Of a stretch of DNA of 61,633 nt, positions 15,781 through 24,549 are shown in pieces. Positions within the stretch are counted from its first letter, which is position 1. Every line of letters starts with the position of its first letter. A program made the translations under genes and the position numbers. Origin of the DNA: Acidobacteriota bacterium. GTDB taxonomy: Bacteria; Acidobacteriota; Terriglobia; Bryobacterales; Bryobacteraceae. Below the pieces are notes generated by a model that was not told the origin of the DNA, did not search any database, and saw nothing but the letters and a program-made list of their open reading frames with translations. Where the stretch lies: positions 1 to 61,633 of the forward strand of contig SYLY01000135.1 in NCBI GenBank assembly GCA_005808475.1, given 5' to 3'.

Positions 15781-18258
15781 TCAGCGCACCTTGCCCGCGC
15801 TGAGGATGTTGGCGAAAATCCGGTAGGCGCCCGGCACGCCCGCCGGAAGCTGGCGGAACCAGGCGAGGGGCGTGAACACGTAAACTCCCTCGCCGTGCCG
15901 CGTGTAGAGAGTCCCACCCTGCTGGGGCTTTTCGCCGGGATCGCTCATTTCCCAGATGGCCTCGTACCTGGGATCGAAGTCGGAGGCGAAGTACAATCCG
16001 CGCTCCTGAATCCAGCCCTCGTAGTCCGCCGGTTCGATGCGATTGGGCGCCTGGAGCAGCGGATGATCGGGCTTCAACGGCCGCATCGCGGCCTCTTCCA
16101 CGGTGATGCGGCCGGAGCCGGTCTTCAAAGGATACGGTCCGATCTTGGAGAGTAGCGCGGGATCGCCGCCCATGAATCCGCCGGGCGGGACGTTGTACTG
16201 CACGACGAGCGTGCCGCCCTTGGACACCCAGTCGAACAGCCGTTGCTGATTGGCGCGCAGGTCCTTGCGCGTGTTGTACGCCCGGACTCCGGTGACAATG
16301 GCATCGAACCGGGAGAGGTCGCCCGAGGCGAGATCGTCGGCGCCGAGCAGCGTCACTTCGCAGCCGAGTTGCCGCAGCGATCGAGGCACGTCGTCACCCG
16401 CGCCCATCACGTAGCCGACGTTGCGAGCCAGCACGCGAGCGCCGGTGCGCACCACCTTGGCGACGGCCTCGGGAAAGACGGTGCGCGGCGGAATGTGATC
16501 GTACTCGATGGTCCGCATGCCGTGGCGGACGATGACGCCATCGATCTTCGCGGACGCGGCGAGCGACGCCACCGACGCGGCGGCGGGAGGCGTCACGCGG
16601 AACTTCAGCGCCGCCACCTCACCGTCGTCCTCGAGGGCGAACTTCGCCGACGCAGGCGCCACCGACCATCCCGCCGGGGCCTCGATGGCAAGCTCGCCGG
16701 ACGCGCCCGCGCGATTCGCGCGCACCTGGACGGTAACCTCGCGGCTATCGATGGAGGGGAACACGAGAGCCCGTTCGGCGAACTCGACCGCCACCGGAGG
16801 CGCGACGACCGGCATTCGAGCCAGTTCGCCGCGAGCCGCTTCCACGTAGCGGTGAATCACCGGACGCCAGACTCGCAGATCCTGTCCGGCGACTTTCAGC
16901 GCGAACTCGGCGGTCCACGGCGGAGCATCGTCCGCGGCGCCGATTCGCGCGGGATCGGCGATGTCGTAGCGAGCGCCTTTCAGCGGCTTCTCGAGCCAGA
17001 ACGGCTGGCTGTACCGCGCCGGGGCGGCGGCGCGCAGCGTCCATGTGGCGGGCTTGTTGTACTCGAGCGCCGATCCCTCGCCACGCCCGGTTCCGATGGA
17101 AACGGAGACGACGCTGGCCTCCACGCCGCGCGCCCGCGCGATCGCCGTCGCACGCAGTTCCACGGAAGCGCCCGGAGCGAAAGTAGCGCGTGGCGCCACG
17201 GCTTCGAGCGCCAAACCCGCCGCCTGTGCGATCGCCTCGTCCGCCTCACGCAGCTTCGCCTCTGGCCACGGCCCTTTCAGAGACGCCATCCGCCGCCGCG
17301 CTTCGATCAGCGCGGGCACGGATGCTTGTGGACGGGCCGCATCGAACGAACGCGCGGCTTGCGCCAGCGCCTCTTCGACCGCTTCGCCGCCGGCCACGCG
17401 ATTCCATGTCGTCTCGATTCCGTCGAACGGTCCGTCCCTGGCGGGCTCGCCTTCGATGACGCGCAGGAAGTCGCGCATCGATCCCTTGCGCTCCGGCGCG
17501 CCCATCGCCTGGCTGCGATGCAGCGACCGGCTCATACCAGCGATCTCTCCATAAGAGAAGCCGGAGAGCGGATCGAATTCCCCGACGTCGAGTTCGATCT
17601 TGTCCGCTGTCTTGGCCGCCTCCTCTTGCATCTGGCGAGTGAAGCCGGGCATGTTGTAGAGCAGCCGCTTAGCCTTCCACGGCGCCAGTTGCTGGGTGGG
17701 AAACCGCGCGGGGTCGCTTGCGGCGAGAAACGCCTGACGGCCGAGCATCGCCGAAGCCTGGTGTTGCCCGTGGCCATCGCGAGGAGTGCCGGAGAACCGG
17801 AGCACGACCACGTCCGGCTGAAACCGCCGGATCACTCTCACCACGTCGCCGAGCGCCTCCTCGCCGCCCCACTTGGCGAGCGTCTCGTCAACTGTCTTGG
17901 TGAACCCGAAATCGATCACGCGCGTGAAGAACTGTTCCGCGCCGTCGATGCGCCGCGCCATCAGTAGTTCCTGCGTGCGAATCAGCCCCATCAGCTCACC
18001 TTGTTCGGAGCCGATCAGATTTTGTCCGCCTTCGCCGCGCGTCAACGACAGATAGCCGGTGCGCAGGTTGCGTCCCTTTGCGAAATAGGCGAGCAGCGCG
18101 GTGTTCTCGTCGTCGGGATGCGCGGCGATCATGAGCACGCTGCCCAGTGTCCGCAGGCGCTCGATGGCGCGGCGGGTCTCTCCGGAGCCCGAGGGGGCGC
18201 GCGGTTCGGCGAGCGCCGCGGCGCACAGGATCGCGGTCAACAGGAATCGCGTCGGCAT
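15781..18258 (-). CDS. PIG-L family deacetylase with large C-terminal extension
   Basis: 825 aa. The ATG at 18258 gives a signal peptide (PTRFLLTAILCAAALA). Residues ~35-260 form a PIG-L/LmbE zinc deacetylase domain: metal site AHPDDENTALL, GGQNLIGSEQGELMG, FGFTKTVDETLAKWGG, and the second metal motif DGHGQHQASA. The rest is beta-rich sandwich sequence (FAPGASVELRATA, VTVQVRANRAGASGE). A Rossmann/glutamine-amidotransferase-like end follows (RFDAIVTGVRAYNTR, LVVQYNVPPGG). PIG-L enzymes remove N-acetyl groups from amino sugars. The protein is secreted, so it may act on glycans or glycoconjugates. It is first in a four-gene operon and divergent from a SIS-domain gene. Confidence 0.88.
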   Translation of the reverse strand: MPTRFLLTAILCAAALAEPRAPSGSGETRRAIERLRTLGSVLMIAAHPDDENTALLAYFAKGRNLRTGYLSLTRGEGGQNLIGSEQGELMGLIRTQELLMARRIDGAEQFFTRVIDFGFTKTVDETLAKWGGEEALGDVVRVIRRFQPDVVVLRFSGTPRDGHGQHQASAMLGRQAFLAASDPARFPTQQLAPWKAKRLLYNMPGFTRQMQEEAAKTADKIELDVGEFDPLSGFSYGEIAGMSRSLHRSQAMGAPERKGSMRDFLRVIEGEPARDGPFDGIETTWNRVAGGEAVEEALAQAARSFDAARPQASVPALIEARRRMASLKGPWPEAKLREADEAIAQAAGLALEAVAPRATFAPGASVELRATAIARARGVEASVVSVSIGTGRGEGSALEYNKPATWTLRAAAPARYSQPFWLEKPLKGARYDIADPARIGAADDAPPWTAEFALKVAGQDLRVWRPVIHRYVEAARGELARMPVVAPPVAVEFAERALVFPSIDSREVTVQVRANRAGASGELAIEAPAGWSVAPASAKFALEDDGEVAALKFRVTPPAAASVASLAASAKIDGVIVRHGMRTIEYDHIPPRTVFPEAVAKVVRTGARVLARNVGYVMGAGDDVPRSLRQLGCEVTLLGADDLASGDLSRFDAIVTGVRAYNTRKDLRANQQRLFDWVSKGGTLVVQYNVPPGGFMGGDPALLSKIGPYPLKTGSGRITVEEAAMRPLKPDHPLLQAPNRIEPADYEGWIQERGLYFASDFDPRYEAIWEMSDPGEKPQQGGTLYTRHGEGVYVFTPLAWFRQLPAGVPGAYRIFANILSAGKVR

Positions 18259-18264
18259 CTGATC

Positions 18265-18270
18265 AGTGTA
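18265..18270 (-). promoter_or_regulatory. Putative -10 element (TACACT) for the PIG-L operon
   Basis: TACACT on the minus strand ends 6 nt before the ATG at 18258, leaving no room for a ribosome-binding site. The divergent SIS gene has the same hexamer 20 bp away. Confidence 0.45.
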
Positions 18271-18289
18271 GCGTCCGGCCCGCCTCGGA

Positions 18290-18295
18290 TACACT
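18290..18295 (+). promoter_or_regulatory. Putative -10 element (TACACT) for the SIS-hydroxyproline operon
   Basis: TACACT ends 8 nt before the ATG at 18304; the intervening caaaagac has no ribosome-binding site. This fits a leaderless transcript starting at or next to the ATG. Confidence 0.45.
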
Positions 18296-18303
18296 CAAAA
18301 GAC

Positions 18304-19347
18304 ATGTCCCTGATGACGGAGGAGATCCGGCAACAACCGGCCGTGTTGGAGCGAACGTTGCGCGAAGGACTGGGCGCGGCGGAAGGACTGCGGCGCGCCG
18401 TCGAGGGCCGCAAGCCGCGGTGCATCGTGCTCACGGCGCGGGGCACGTCCGACAACGCGGCGCTCTTCGGACGATACCTGCTCGAGCTGCTGACCGGAAT
18501 CCCGGTGTCGCTCGCGGCTCCGTCGATCTTGACGCTTTACGGGGGCAACGTCGACTACGAAGGCTGCCTGGTGGCGGCGATCTCGCAGTCGGGCGAATCC
18601 ACCGACACCAACCTCGTGCTGAACCGCGCCAAGGAACAGGGCGCCATCACGGTAGGCGTGACGAACGAACCCGAGAGTTCGCTGGCCGCGATCCCCGATC
18701 ATTTGATGCTGGTGCAAGCGGGGCGGGAACGGAGCGTCGCGGCGACCAAAACCTACACGGGCCAAGTGATGTCGATGTACTTACTAGCGTGGGCGCTGGG
18801 CGGAAAAATCGATCTCGACGATCTGCGCGGCATCCCCGATCTCGCCGAGCAGGCGCTGACGCTCGAACAGGAAGTGGCGTCGTTCGCCGACCGCTACCGG
18901 TTCATGAATAGCACCGTGGTGATCGGCCGCGGATTGAACTATTCGAACGCGTTCGAATTCGCTTTGAAACTGATGGAGACTTGCGCCGTGGTCGCCGAGC
19001 GGTTCTCCTCCGCCGATTTCCTGCACGGCCCGATCGCGATGCTCGAACCGAGGTTCCCCGTTTTCGGGTTCGCGCCCGGAGGCGCCACATGGCCCACCAT
19101 GCGCGAAACGTTCGAAACGCTGCGGGAGACGACAACCGAGACGTTGCTGATCACCGACCGCTCCAATCCCGACGTCAAGGAGCTCTCGCGCCGGCGCCTG
19201 GTGATTCCCGCGGCGATCCGCGACGAGACGCTCACGCCGATTCCCTATATCATCCCCGCGCAATTGTTCGCGGCCTACCTGGCCGAGGAAAAGGGCCTCG
19301 ACCCGGACAACCCGCGCGGACTCACAAAGGTCACCCGAACTCTTTAA
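18304..19347 (+). CDS. SIS-domain sugar isomerase/deaminase (GlmS/GlmD-like)
   Basis: 347 aa with two SIS domains and no glutaminase domain. First SIS: VLTARGTSDNAALFGRYLL, AAISQSGESTDTN, VGVTNEPESSLA, SVAATKTYTG. Second SIS: STVVIGRGLNYSNAFEFALK, METCAVVAERFSSADFLHGP. The family converts phosphorylated amino sugars (GlmS isomerase half, AgaS/GlmD deaminases). The ATG at 18304 has TACACT 8 nt upstream. It is divergent from a secreted deacetylase and followed 3 bp later by a DapA-family gene, so it may deaminate amino-sugar phosphates from deacetylated glycans. This link is inference. Confidence 0.85.
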   Translation: MSLMTEEIRQQPAVLERTLREGLGAAEGLRRAVEGRKPRCIVLTARGTSDNAALFGRYLLELLTGIPVSLAAPSILTLYGGNVDYEGCLVAAISQSGESTDTNLVLNRAKEQGAITVGVTNEPESSLAAIPDHLMLVQAGRERSVAATKTYTGQVMSMYLLAWALGGKIDLDDLRGIPDLAEQALTLEQEVASFADRYRFMNSTVVIGRGLNYSNAFEFALKLMETCAVVAERFSSADFLHGPIAMLEPRFPVFGFAPGGATWPTMRETFETLRETTTETLLITDRSNPDVKELSRRRLVIPAAIRDETLTPIPYIIPAQLFAAYLAEEKGLDPDNPRGLTKVTRTL

Positions 19348-19350
19348 ACA

Positions 19351-20241
19351 ATGCCACTACCCATTCCGATCCGCGGGATCGTCACCCCGCTCATCACGCC
19401 TCTTCGCACGCCGGACGCGATCGACGAAGAGTGCCTTGACCGCTGCATCGAACACGTGATCGACGGCGGCGTGGCCGGCGTCTTCGTGCTCGGCACCACG
19501 GGCGAAGGGCCGGCGCTTTCGGCGGCCGCGCAACGAACCGTCGTCAACCGTTCGGTGAAGACCGCCGCGGGCCGCGTTCCGCTGCTGGTGGGCATCGCGC
19601 ACTCCTCCTACGAAGACTCGCTCGCCATCGCGCGCCATGCCGCGGACGCGGGCGCCGATGCGGTGGTCACCACCGGCCCGCTGTACTTCGGCGTGTCGCA
19701 GATGGAGTTGCTGGCCTACGTCGAGCGGCTGGCGCACGATTCGCCGCTGCCGGTCTACATCTACAACATCCCGAGTTGCTCGCATGTGCGGTTCTCGGTG
19801 GAGACCGTCGAGAAGGCATCCGAACTGGCGAACGTCGCGGGCGTGAAAGACAGTTCGGCGGAAATGGTCTACTTCCACCGGATCCGCACCGCGGTGTCCC
19901 ACCGGCAGAACTTCGCCGTGCTGATGGGTCCGGAGGAGCTGACGGGCGAAGCCGTGCTGACGGGAGCGCATGGAGGCGTGAACGGCGGATCGAACCTGTT
20001 CCCGTCGCTGTACGTGTCCATGTACGAAGCGGCGGCGCGCGGGGACTCGACCGAGGTGGCTCGACTGCAGGCGCGCGTGTTGGCGGTAAGCGCGGCGGTC
20101 TACGACCCGACGTATCTGCCGGGGATGAAGTGCGCCGCCGCCACGCTGGGATTGTGCCGCGAAGTGTTCGCCGCGCCGTACGAGCCGGCGCCGGAACCCC
20201 GGCGGCGCGCGATTCGCGACTTCATCGAGCGGATGGACTAG
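19351..20241 (+). CDS. Dihydrodipicolinate synthase-family aldolase (DapA/NanA superfamily)
   Basis: 296 aa TIM-barrel class I aldolase or deaminase. It shows the GxTGE carbonyl-binding motif (VLGTTGEGPALS), the catalytic Tyr (PVYIYNIPSCSHV) and the Schiff-base Lys (VAGVKDSSAEM). It starts 3 bp after the SIS gene. Members include dihydrodipicolinate synthase, N-acetylneuraminate lyase and 2-keto-3-deoxy-sugar aldolases; the substrate cannot be fixed here. It is distinct from the second DapA-family gene downstream, which fits the hydroxyproline pathway better. Given the SIS and PIG-L neighbours, a keto-sugar acid substrate is plausible. Confidence 0.85.
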   Translation: MPLPIPIRGIVTPLITPLRTPDAIDEECLDRCIEHVIDGGVAGVFVLGTTGEGPALSAAAQRTVVNRSVKTAAGRVPLLVGIAHSSYEDSLAIARHAADAGADAVVTTGPLYFGVSQMELLAYVERLAHDSPLPVYIYNIPSCSHVRFSVETVEKASELANVAGVKDSSAEMVYFHRIRTAVSHRQNFAVLMGPEELTGEAVLTGAHGGVNGGSNLFPSLYVSMYEAAARGDSTEVARLQARVLAVSAAVYDPTYLPGMKCAAATLGLCREVFAAPYEPAPEPRRRAIRDFIERMD

Positions 20242-20279
20242 CGCCACTCATCGCTGCCTGGAGTACTCTGGAGAGCTAG

Positions 20280-21176
20280 ATGAAACCTCCCCTTTGGCAC
20301 GGCGTGTTTCCCGCCGCCACTACCCATTTTCGCGACGACGAGTCCATCGACATCGCCGCCACCTTGCGGCACGTCGAAATCATGATCCAGTCCGGCATTC
20401 ACGGCTTGATCATGCTCGATACGGTGGGCGAGAACATGTCGCAAACCGTCGACGAAAAGGTGGGCGTGTTGAAAGCCGCCGTGGAGGCGGTTCGCGGACG
20501 CATTCCGGTGCTGAGCGGCATCGCCGAGTGCACGACGCGCGAGGCGTGCCGGTTCGCGGCGCTCGCGGCGAAAGCCGGCGCCGACGGGTTGATGGTGCTG
20601 CCCGCGATGGTCTACAAGTCCGATCCACGCGAGACGATTCTGCACTTCCGCGCGGTGGCCGGCGCGACGGACCTGCCCATCATGGTCTACAACAATCCGC
20701 CCGCCTATTCGGTGGACATCACGCCCGCGATGTTCGCCGAACTGGCGGATCAGCCGACGCTGGCGGCAATCAAGGAATCGTCCGAGAATCCGCGCCGCAT
20801 CACCGATATCGTCAACGCTTGCGGCTCGCGCTACATCCTGTTCGGCGGCGTGGACGACCTGATTCTGGAGTGCTTCGCGCTCGGCGCGGTGGGCTGGGTG
20901 TCGGGTCTGGTCAACGCGTTTCCACGCGAGAACCGCCTGCTGTGGGACTTGCTCGTCACCGGCGACTGGAATCGCGCGCGCGAAGTCTACCGCTGGTACA
21001 CTCCGCTGCTGCATCTCGACGTGCACGTGAAGCTGGTGCAGTACATCAAGCTCGCGATGGCGGAGACGGGCATGGGCTCCGAGAAGACCCGCGCGCCGCG
21101 GCTCCCGCTGACCGGTGAAGAGCGCGGCCGCGTGCTGTCGATCGTCCGTCAGGGCATCGCCACGCGGCCGTCATGA
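20280..21176 (+). CDS. Probable 1-pyrroline-4-hydroxy-2-carboxylate deaminase (DapA family)
   Basis: 298 aa. It is a DapA-fold enzyme with a changed loop, LDTVGENMSQ in place of GTTGE, catalytic Tyr in PIMVYNNPPAYSVDIT, Schiff-base Lys in AAIKESSENPRRITD. The TVGEN and YNNPPAY forms are typical of the deaminase that turns 1-pyrroline-4-hydroxy-2-carboxylate into 2-oxoglutarate semialdehyde plus ammonia. A GGAGAG site lies 4 nt before the ATG. Its stop overlaps the epimerase start (ATGA), and the next genes supply the earlier pathway steps, which supports the call. It is the LhpC-type step in Pseudomonas nomenclature. Confidence 0.82.
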   Translation: MKPPLWHGVFPAATTHFRDDESIDIAATLRHVEIMIQSGIHGLIMLDTVGENMSQTVDEKVGVLKAAVEAVRGRIPVLSGIAECTTREACRFAALAAKAGADGLMVLPAMVYKSDPRETILHFRAVAGATDLPIMVYNNPPAYSVDITPAMFAELADQPTLAAIKESSENPRRITDIVNACGSRYILFGGVDDLILECFALGAVGWVSGLVNAFPRENRLLWDLLVTGDWNRAREVYRWYTPLLHLDVHVKLVQYIKLAMAETGMGSEKTRAPRLPLTGEERGRVLSIVRQGIATRPS

Positions 21177-22096
21177 GGGAAGTCCGCGTCATCGATTCGC
21201 ACACCGCGGGAGAGCCCACGCGGGTGGTGATCGCGGGCGGTCCCGATCTCTGCGGCGGAACCGTCGCCCAGCAGCTAGCGGCGTTCCGGCGCGATTTCGA
21301 TGCGTTCCGCTCGGCGGTGGTGAACGAACCGCGCGGCAACGACGCCATGGTGGGAGCGCTGTTGTGCGAACCTTCCGATGCGTCGTGCACCGCCGGCGCG
21401 ATCTTCTTCAACAACACCGGCTACCTGAACATGTGTGGGCACGGAACCATCGGGCTGATGGTGACGCTCGGATATCTGGGCCGGCTCGCGCCGGGCGTGC
21501 ATCGCATCGAGACTCCGGTGGGCGTGGTGAGCGCCGAACTGCACGAAGGCAACGAAGTGTCGCTCGACAACGTGCCGAGCTATCGCGAATCGCACGCGTT
21601 GACCGTCGACGCTCCCGGCCACGGCGCGGTCACCGGCGATGTCGCGTGGGGAGGCAACTGGTTCTTCCTGGTGGAAGGCTCACCGGTTCCGATCGATCTG
21701 GCGCACGTAGAGGAACTCACCGCGTACACGTGGGCGATCCGGCAGGCGCTGGACGCGATGGGTCTCTCGAAGATCGACCACATCGAAGTGTTCGGCCCGC
21801 CGCGTAATCCCTCGGCCCATTCGCGGAACTTCGTGCTGTGTCCCGGGAAAGCGTACGACCGGTCGCCCTGCGGCACCGGGACCAGCGCCAAGCTCGCGTG
21901 CCTGCAAGCGGCGGGCAAGCTGCGGCCCGGCGAGGTTTGGCGGCAGGAGAGCATCGTGGGCGGCGTGTTCGAAGGCAGCTATTCGATCGTCGACGGCGCG
22001 GTGATCCCGCGCATTCGTGGATCGGCGTTTGTAACAGCGGACGCGAAGTTGATCCTCGACGAACGCGATCCTTTCTTGTGGGGCATCCGGCGGTGA
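21173..22096 (+). CDS. lhpA: 4-Hydroxyproline 2-epimerase (proline racemase family)
   Basis: 307 aa proline-racemase-fold enzyme that interconverts trans-4-hydroxy-L-proline and cis-4-hydroxy-D-proline through two cysteine acid/base residues. Both are present: NMCGHGTIG (first Cys) and SPCGTGTSAKLACL (second Cys). This excludes trans-3-hydroxyproline dehydratases, which have Thr at one site. Other blocks are IDSHTAGEPTRVV and GSAFVTADAKLILDERDPF. Proline racemase proper is an alternative, but the neighbouring D-hydroxyproline dehydrogenase subunits and deaminase favour the epimerase. ATGA and GTGA overlaps couple it to both neighbours. Confidence 0.88.
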   Translation: MREVRVIDSHTAGEPTRVVIAGGPDLCGGTVAQQLAAFRRDFDAFRSAVVNEPRGNDAMVGALLCEPSDASCTAGAIFFNNTGYLNMCGHGTIGLMVTLGYLGRLAPGVHRIETPVGVVSAELHEGNEVSLDNVPSYRESHALTVDAPGHGAVTGDVAWGGNWFFLVEGSPVPIDLAHVEELTAYTWAIRQALDAMGLSKIDHIEVFGPPRNPSAHSRNFVLCPGKAYDRSPCGTGTSAKLACLQAAGKLRPGEVWRQESIVGGVFEGSYSIVDGAVIPRIRGSAFVTADAKLILDERDPFLWGIRR

Positions 22097-23202
22097 ACCC
22101 GGATGTCGCGATCGTGGGCGGCGGCATCGTGGGTGCGGCGTGCGCGGACGCCTGCGCGGCCGCTGGATTATGCGTCGTCGTGGTGGAGCATGGAGTGGAA
22201 GGCGGCGGCGCGACCGGCGCGGGCATGGGACACCTCACCGTGATGGACGATTCGGAAGCGCAGTTCGCGTTGACCCGCTGTTCGGTGGACCTGTGGAACC
22301 GGCTCGGTCCGGAGCTTCCCGCCAACGTCGAGTACACGCCGTGCGGAACGTTGTGGGTCGCGGCGGACGAGGAAGAGATGGGCTGGGTGCGGCGCAAGCA
22401 TGCCTGGCACGCGGATCGGGGACTCCGGACCGAGATCCTGGACGCGGCCGCGCTCACCGAAGCGGAGCCCAACTTGCGGCGCGGGCTGGCCGGCGCATTG
22501 CGCGTCCCGTGCGACAGCGTGATTTACCAGCCGGCCGCGACGCGATTCCTGCTCGATCGGTCGCGCGCCGGCATCGTCCGCGTGCGCGCCACGGCGATCG
22601 GCGAGGGCTCGGTGAGACTCGCGGACGGTGGCCAACTGAGCGCGGGAGCGGTCGTGAACGCGGCCGGCGTGGACGCTCCGCGCCTGACGCCGGGCATCGA
22701 GATCGAGCCGCGCAAGGGGCACCTGCTGATTACCGATCGCCTGCGGGGCTTCGCGCGGCATCAACTGGTGGAACTCGGATACCTGAAGAGCGCGCATGGA
22801 TCGCGCGGCGACTCGGTCGCGTTCAACCTGCAACCGAGAGCGACCGGACAGTTGCTGATCGGCTCATCCCGGCAGATGGGCGCGACGGGCCCGGAGGTGG
22901 AGCCGCGAATGCTCTCCTGGATGTTGCGCCGCGCTGTGGAGTTCATGCCCGCGCTGCGTTCGCTGCCCGCGATCCGCGCCTGGACCGGATTCCGCCCGTG
23001 CACGCCGGACAATCTGCCCTACATCGGACTCGCTCCCGGCGCGCGATCCATCTATGTCGCCGCGGGCCACGAAGGCCTGGGCATCGCCACTTCGCTGGCG
23101 ACCGGGCTGCTCATCGCGGCGGCGATCGCCGGCGGCCCAACGCCGGTTCCGCCCGCTCCCTACGATCCCGCCAGGAAGGCCGCGCATGCGCATTCGCATT
23201 GA
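22093..23202 (+). CDS. D-hydroxyproline dehydrogenase, FAD-dependent catalytic subunit (DAO family)
   Basis: 369 aa. The GTG at 22093 overlaps the epimerase stop (GTGA); earlier in-frame starts lie inside the epimerase. The protein opens with an FAD-binding Rossmann motif (VAIVGGGIVGAACADACA, VVVVEHG) and has the DAO-family body (VVNAAGVDAPRLTPGIEIEPRKGHLLI) and C-terminal FAD contacts (TGFRPCTPDNLPYIG, VAAGHEGLGIATSLATG). With the next two genes it forms the three-subunit type of D-amino-acid/D-hydroxyproline dehydrogenase (HcnC-like subunit), producing 1-pyrroline-4-hydroxy-2-carboxylate. Confidence 0.88.
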   Translation: MNPDVAIVGGGIVGAACADACAAAGLCVVVVEHGVEGGGATGAGMGHLTVMDDSEAQFALTRCSVDLWNRLGPELPANVEYTPCGTLWVAADEEEMGWVRRKHAWHADRGLRTEILDAAALTEAEPNLRRGLAGALRVPCDSVIYQPAATRFLLDRSRAGIVRVRATAIGEGSVRLADGGQLSAGAVVNAAGVDAPRLTPGIEIEPRKGHLLITDRLRGFARHQLVELGYLKSAHGSRGDSVAFNLQPRATGQLLIGSSRQMGATGPEVEPRMLSWMLRRAVEFMPALRSLPAIRAWTGFRPCTPDNLPYIGLAPGARSIYVAAGHEGLGIATSLATGLLIAAAIAGGPTPVPPAPYDPARKAAHAHSH

Positions 23203-23392
23203 TGGCCGCGAATTCGAGGCGCCCGAACAGTGCAGCGTCGCGGCGGCGATCCTGAACACCGGCGCGGCGGGATTCGCGCCACTGTGCGGCATGGGCATCT
23301 GCATGCAATGCCGCGCCACGGTGGATGGGGCGCCGCTGATGCAAGCCTGTCAGCTTCCATGCCGCGAAGGAATGACGGTGGAGACGCGATGA
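23186..23392 (+). CDS. Small (2Fe-2S)-binding subunit of D-hydroxyproline dehydrogenase
   Basis: 68 aa, HcnA-like. It begins MRIRIDGREFEAPEQCSV and carries LCGMGICMQCRATVDG and MQACQLPC, the cysteine pattern of the small plant-type ferredoxin subunit in heterotrimeric D-hydroxyproline dehydrogenases. It overlaps the FAD subunit by 17 nt and its stop overlaps the next start (ATGA). It passes electrons between the flavin subunits. Confidence 0.88.
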   Translation: MRIRIDGREFEAPEQCSVAAAILNTGAAGFAPLCGMGICMQCRATVDGAPLMQACQLPCREGMTVETR

Positions 23393-24549
23393 ATCGAGTG
23401 GTGGTGATCGGAGCCGGTCCCGCGGGTCTGATCGCCGCGGCGTGCGCGGCCCAGGGCGGCCGCCAGGTAACGCTGGTCGACGACAATCCAGAACCCGGCG
23501 GCCAGCTCTGGCGCGGAGGCGGCGGCGGAGTGGCGCGCCAGAAGCTCGAAGGCGTCAACGTCGCGCTGCTCAATGGCGCGCGAGTGGTGGCCGCGCACGG
23601 CAACACGCTCACGGTGGAAACTCGCGACCGTGCGATCGCGCTGCACTGGGATCAGCTAATTGTGGCGGCCGGAGCCCGCGAACGGTTCCTTCCCTTCCCC
23701 GGCTGGACGCTGCCCGGCGCGATGGGCGCGGGGGCTATGCAGGCGTTCATCAAGTCGGGGCTCGACGTGCGCGGCAAGCGGATCGTAGTGGCGGGTACGG
23801 GTCCAATCCTGCTCGCCGTCGCCGCGCTGGCCAAGGACAAGGGCGCTGAGATCGCGGCCATCTGCGAACAGGCGCCGGCGTGGCGGGTTCGCCGGTTCGC
23901 GTTCCACCTTTCGATGGCGAAGATTCTGGAGGCGATCCATCTGAAGCGCAAGCTGCGAGGCGTGCCGCTGTACTACGGAACCTGGGTGCGCGAGGCCGAA
24001 GGCGGCGAGCGAGTCAGGCGGGTGATATTGAGCGACGGCCGCGCGATCGACTGCGACTACGCCGCCTGCGGCTACGGACTCGTGCCGAATACCGAATTGC
24101 TTCGCCTGTTGGAAGGCCGCGAGAACGTGCACGCGGTAGGCGAATGCACGGGCATCGGCGGCTACCTGAAGTCCGCCGTGGAAGGCGCCGCCGCCGGATA
24201 CCGCGTGGCGGGCGACGACAGCCAGGCGAACAAGCTCCGGCCCGTGATCGAGCAGGCGCGCAAGTTCGCCGTCAGGCTCGAACGGACCTTCGCGCCACGC
24301 GCTGAACTCCGCTCGCTGCCGCGCGACGAAACCGTAGTCTGCCGCTGCGAAGGCGTCGCGTTCGGAGCGCTGCGGGATCTGCCGAACTGGCGCTACGCCA
24401 AGCTCCATACGCGTTGCGGGATGGGGCCATGCCAGGGCCGCGTCTGTGGACCCGCGGTGGAGTTCCTGTTCGGTTGGAAGCCCGATTCCACCCGGCCGCC
24501 CGTACTGCCGGCGCGCGTGGATACTTTGATGGGAGGTTCCGATGCCTGA
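23389..24549 (+). CDS. D-hydroxyproline dehydrogenase, NAD(P)/FAD subunit with BFD-like [2Fe-2S] domain
   Basis: 386 aa, HcnB-like. N-terminal FAD motif VVVIGAGPAGLIAAACAA, ARERFLPFPGW at the flavin-binding end, a second dinucleotide fold (RIVVAGTGPILLAVAALA), then a C-terminal BFD-like domain with cysteines in ETVVCRCEGV, LHTRCGMGPCQGRVC. This is the electron-transfer partner of the DAO-type subunit, coupling oxidation of D-hydroxyproline to an acceptor. Coupled by ATGA to the ferredoxin subunit and by an 8-nt overlap to the permease. Confidence 0.88.
   Translation: MNRVVVIGAGPAGLIAAACAAQGGRQVTLVDDNPEPGGQLWRGGGGGVARQKLEGVNVALLNGARVVAAHGNTLTVETRDRAIALHWDQLIVAAGARERFLPFPGWTLPGAMGAGAMQAFIKSGLDVRGKRIVVAGTGPILLAVAALAKDKGAEIAAICEQAPAWRVRRFAFHLSMAKILEAIHLKRKLRGVPLYYGTWVREAEGGERVRRVILSDGRAIDCDYAACGYGLVPNTELLRLLEGRENVHAVGECTGIGGYLKSAVEGAAAGYRVAGDDSQANKLRPVIEQARKFAVRLERTFAPRAELRSLPRDETVVCRCEGVAFGALRDLPNWRYAKLHTRCGMGPCQGRVCGPAVEFLFGWKPDSTRPPVLPARVDTLMGGSDA

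Noticed and set aside
16243-17967. 574-aa plus-strand ORF opposite the PIG-L gene
   Set aside because: His/Arg-rich shadow of a gene with clear metal-binding motifs.
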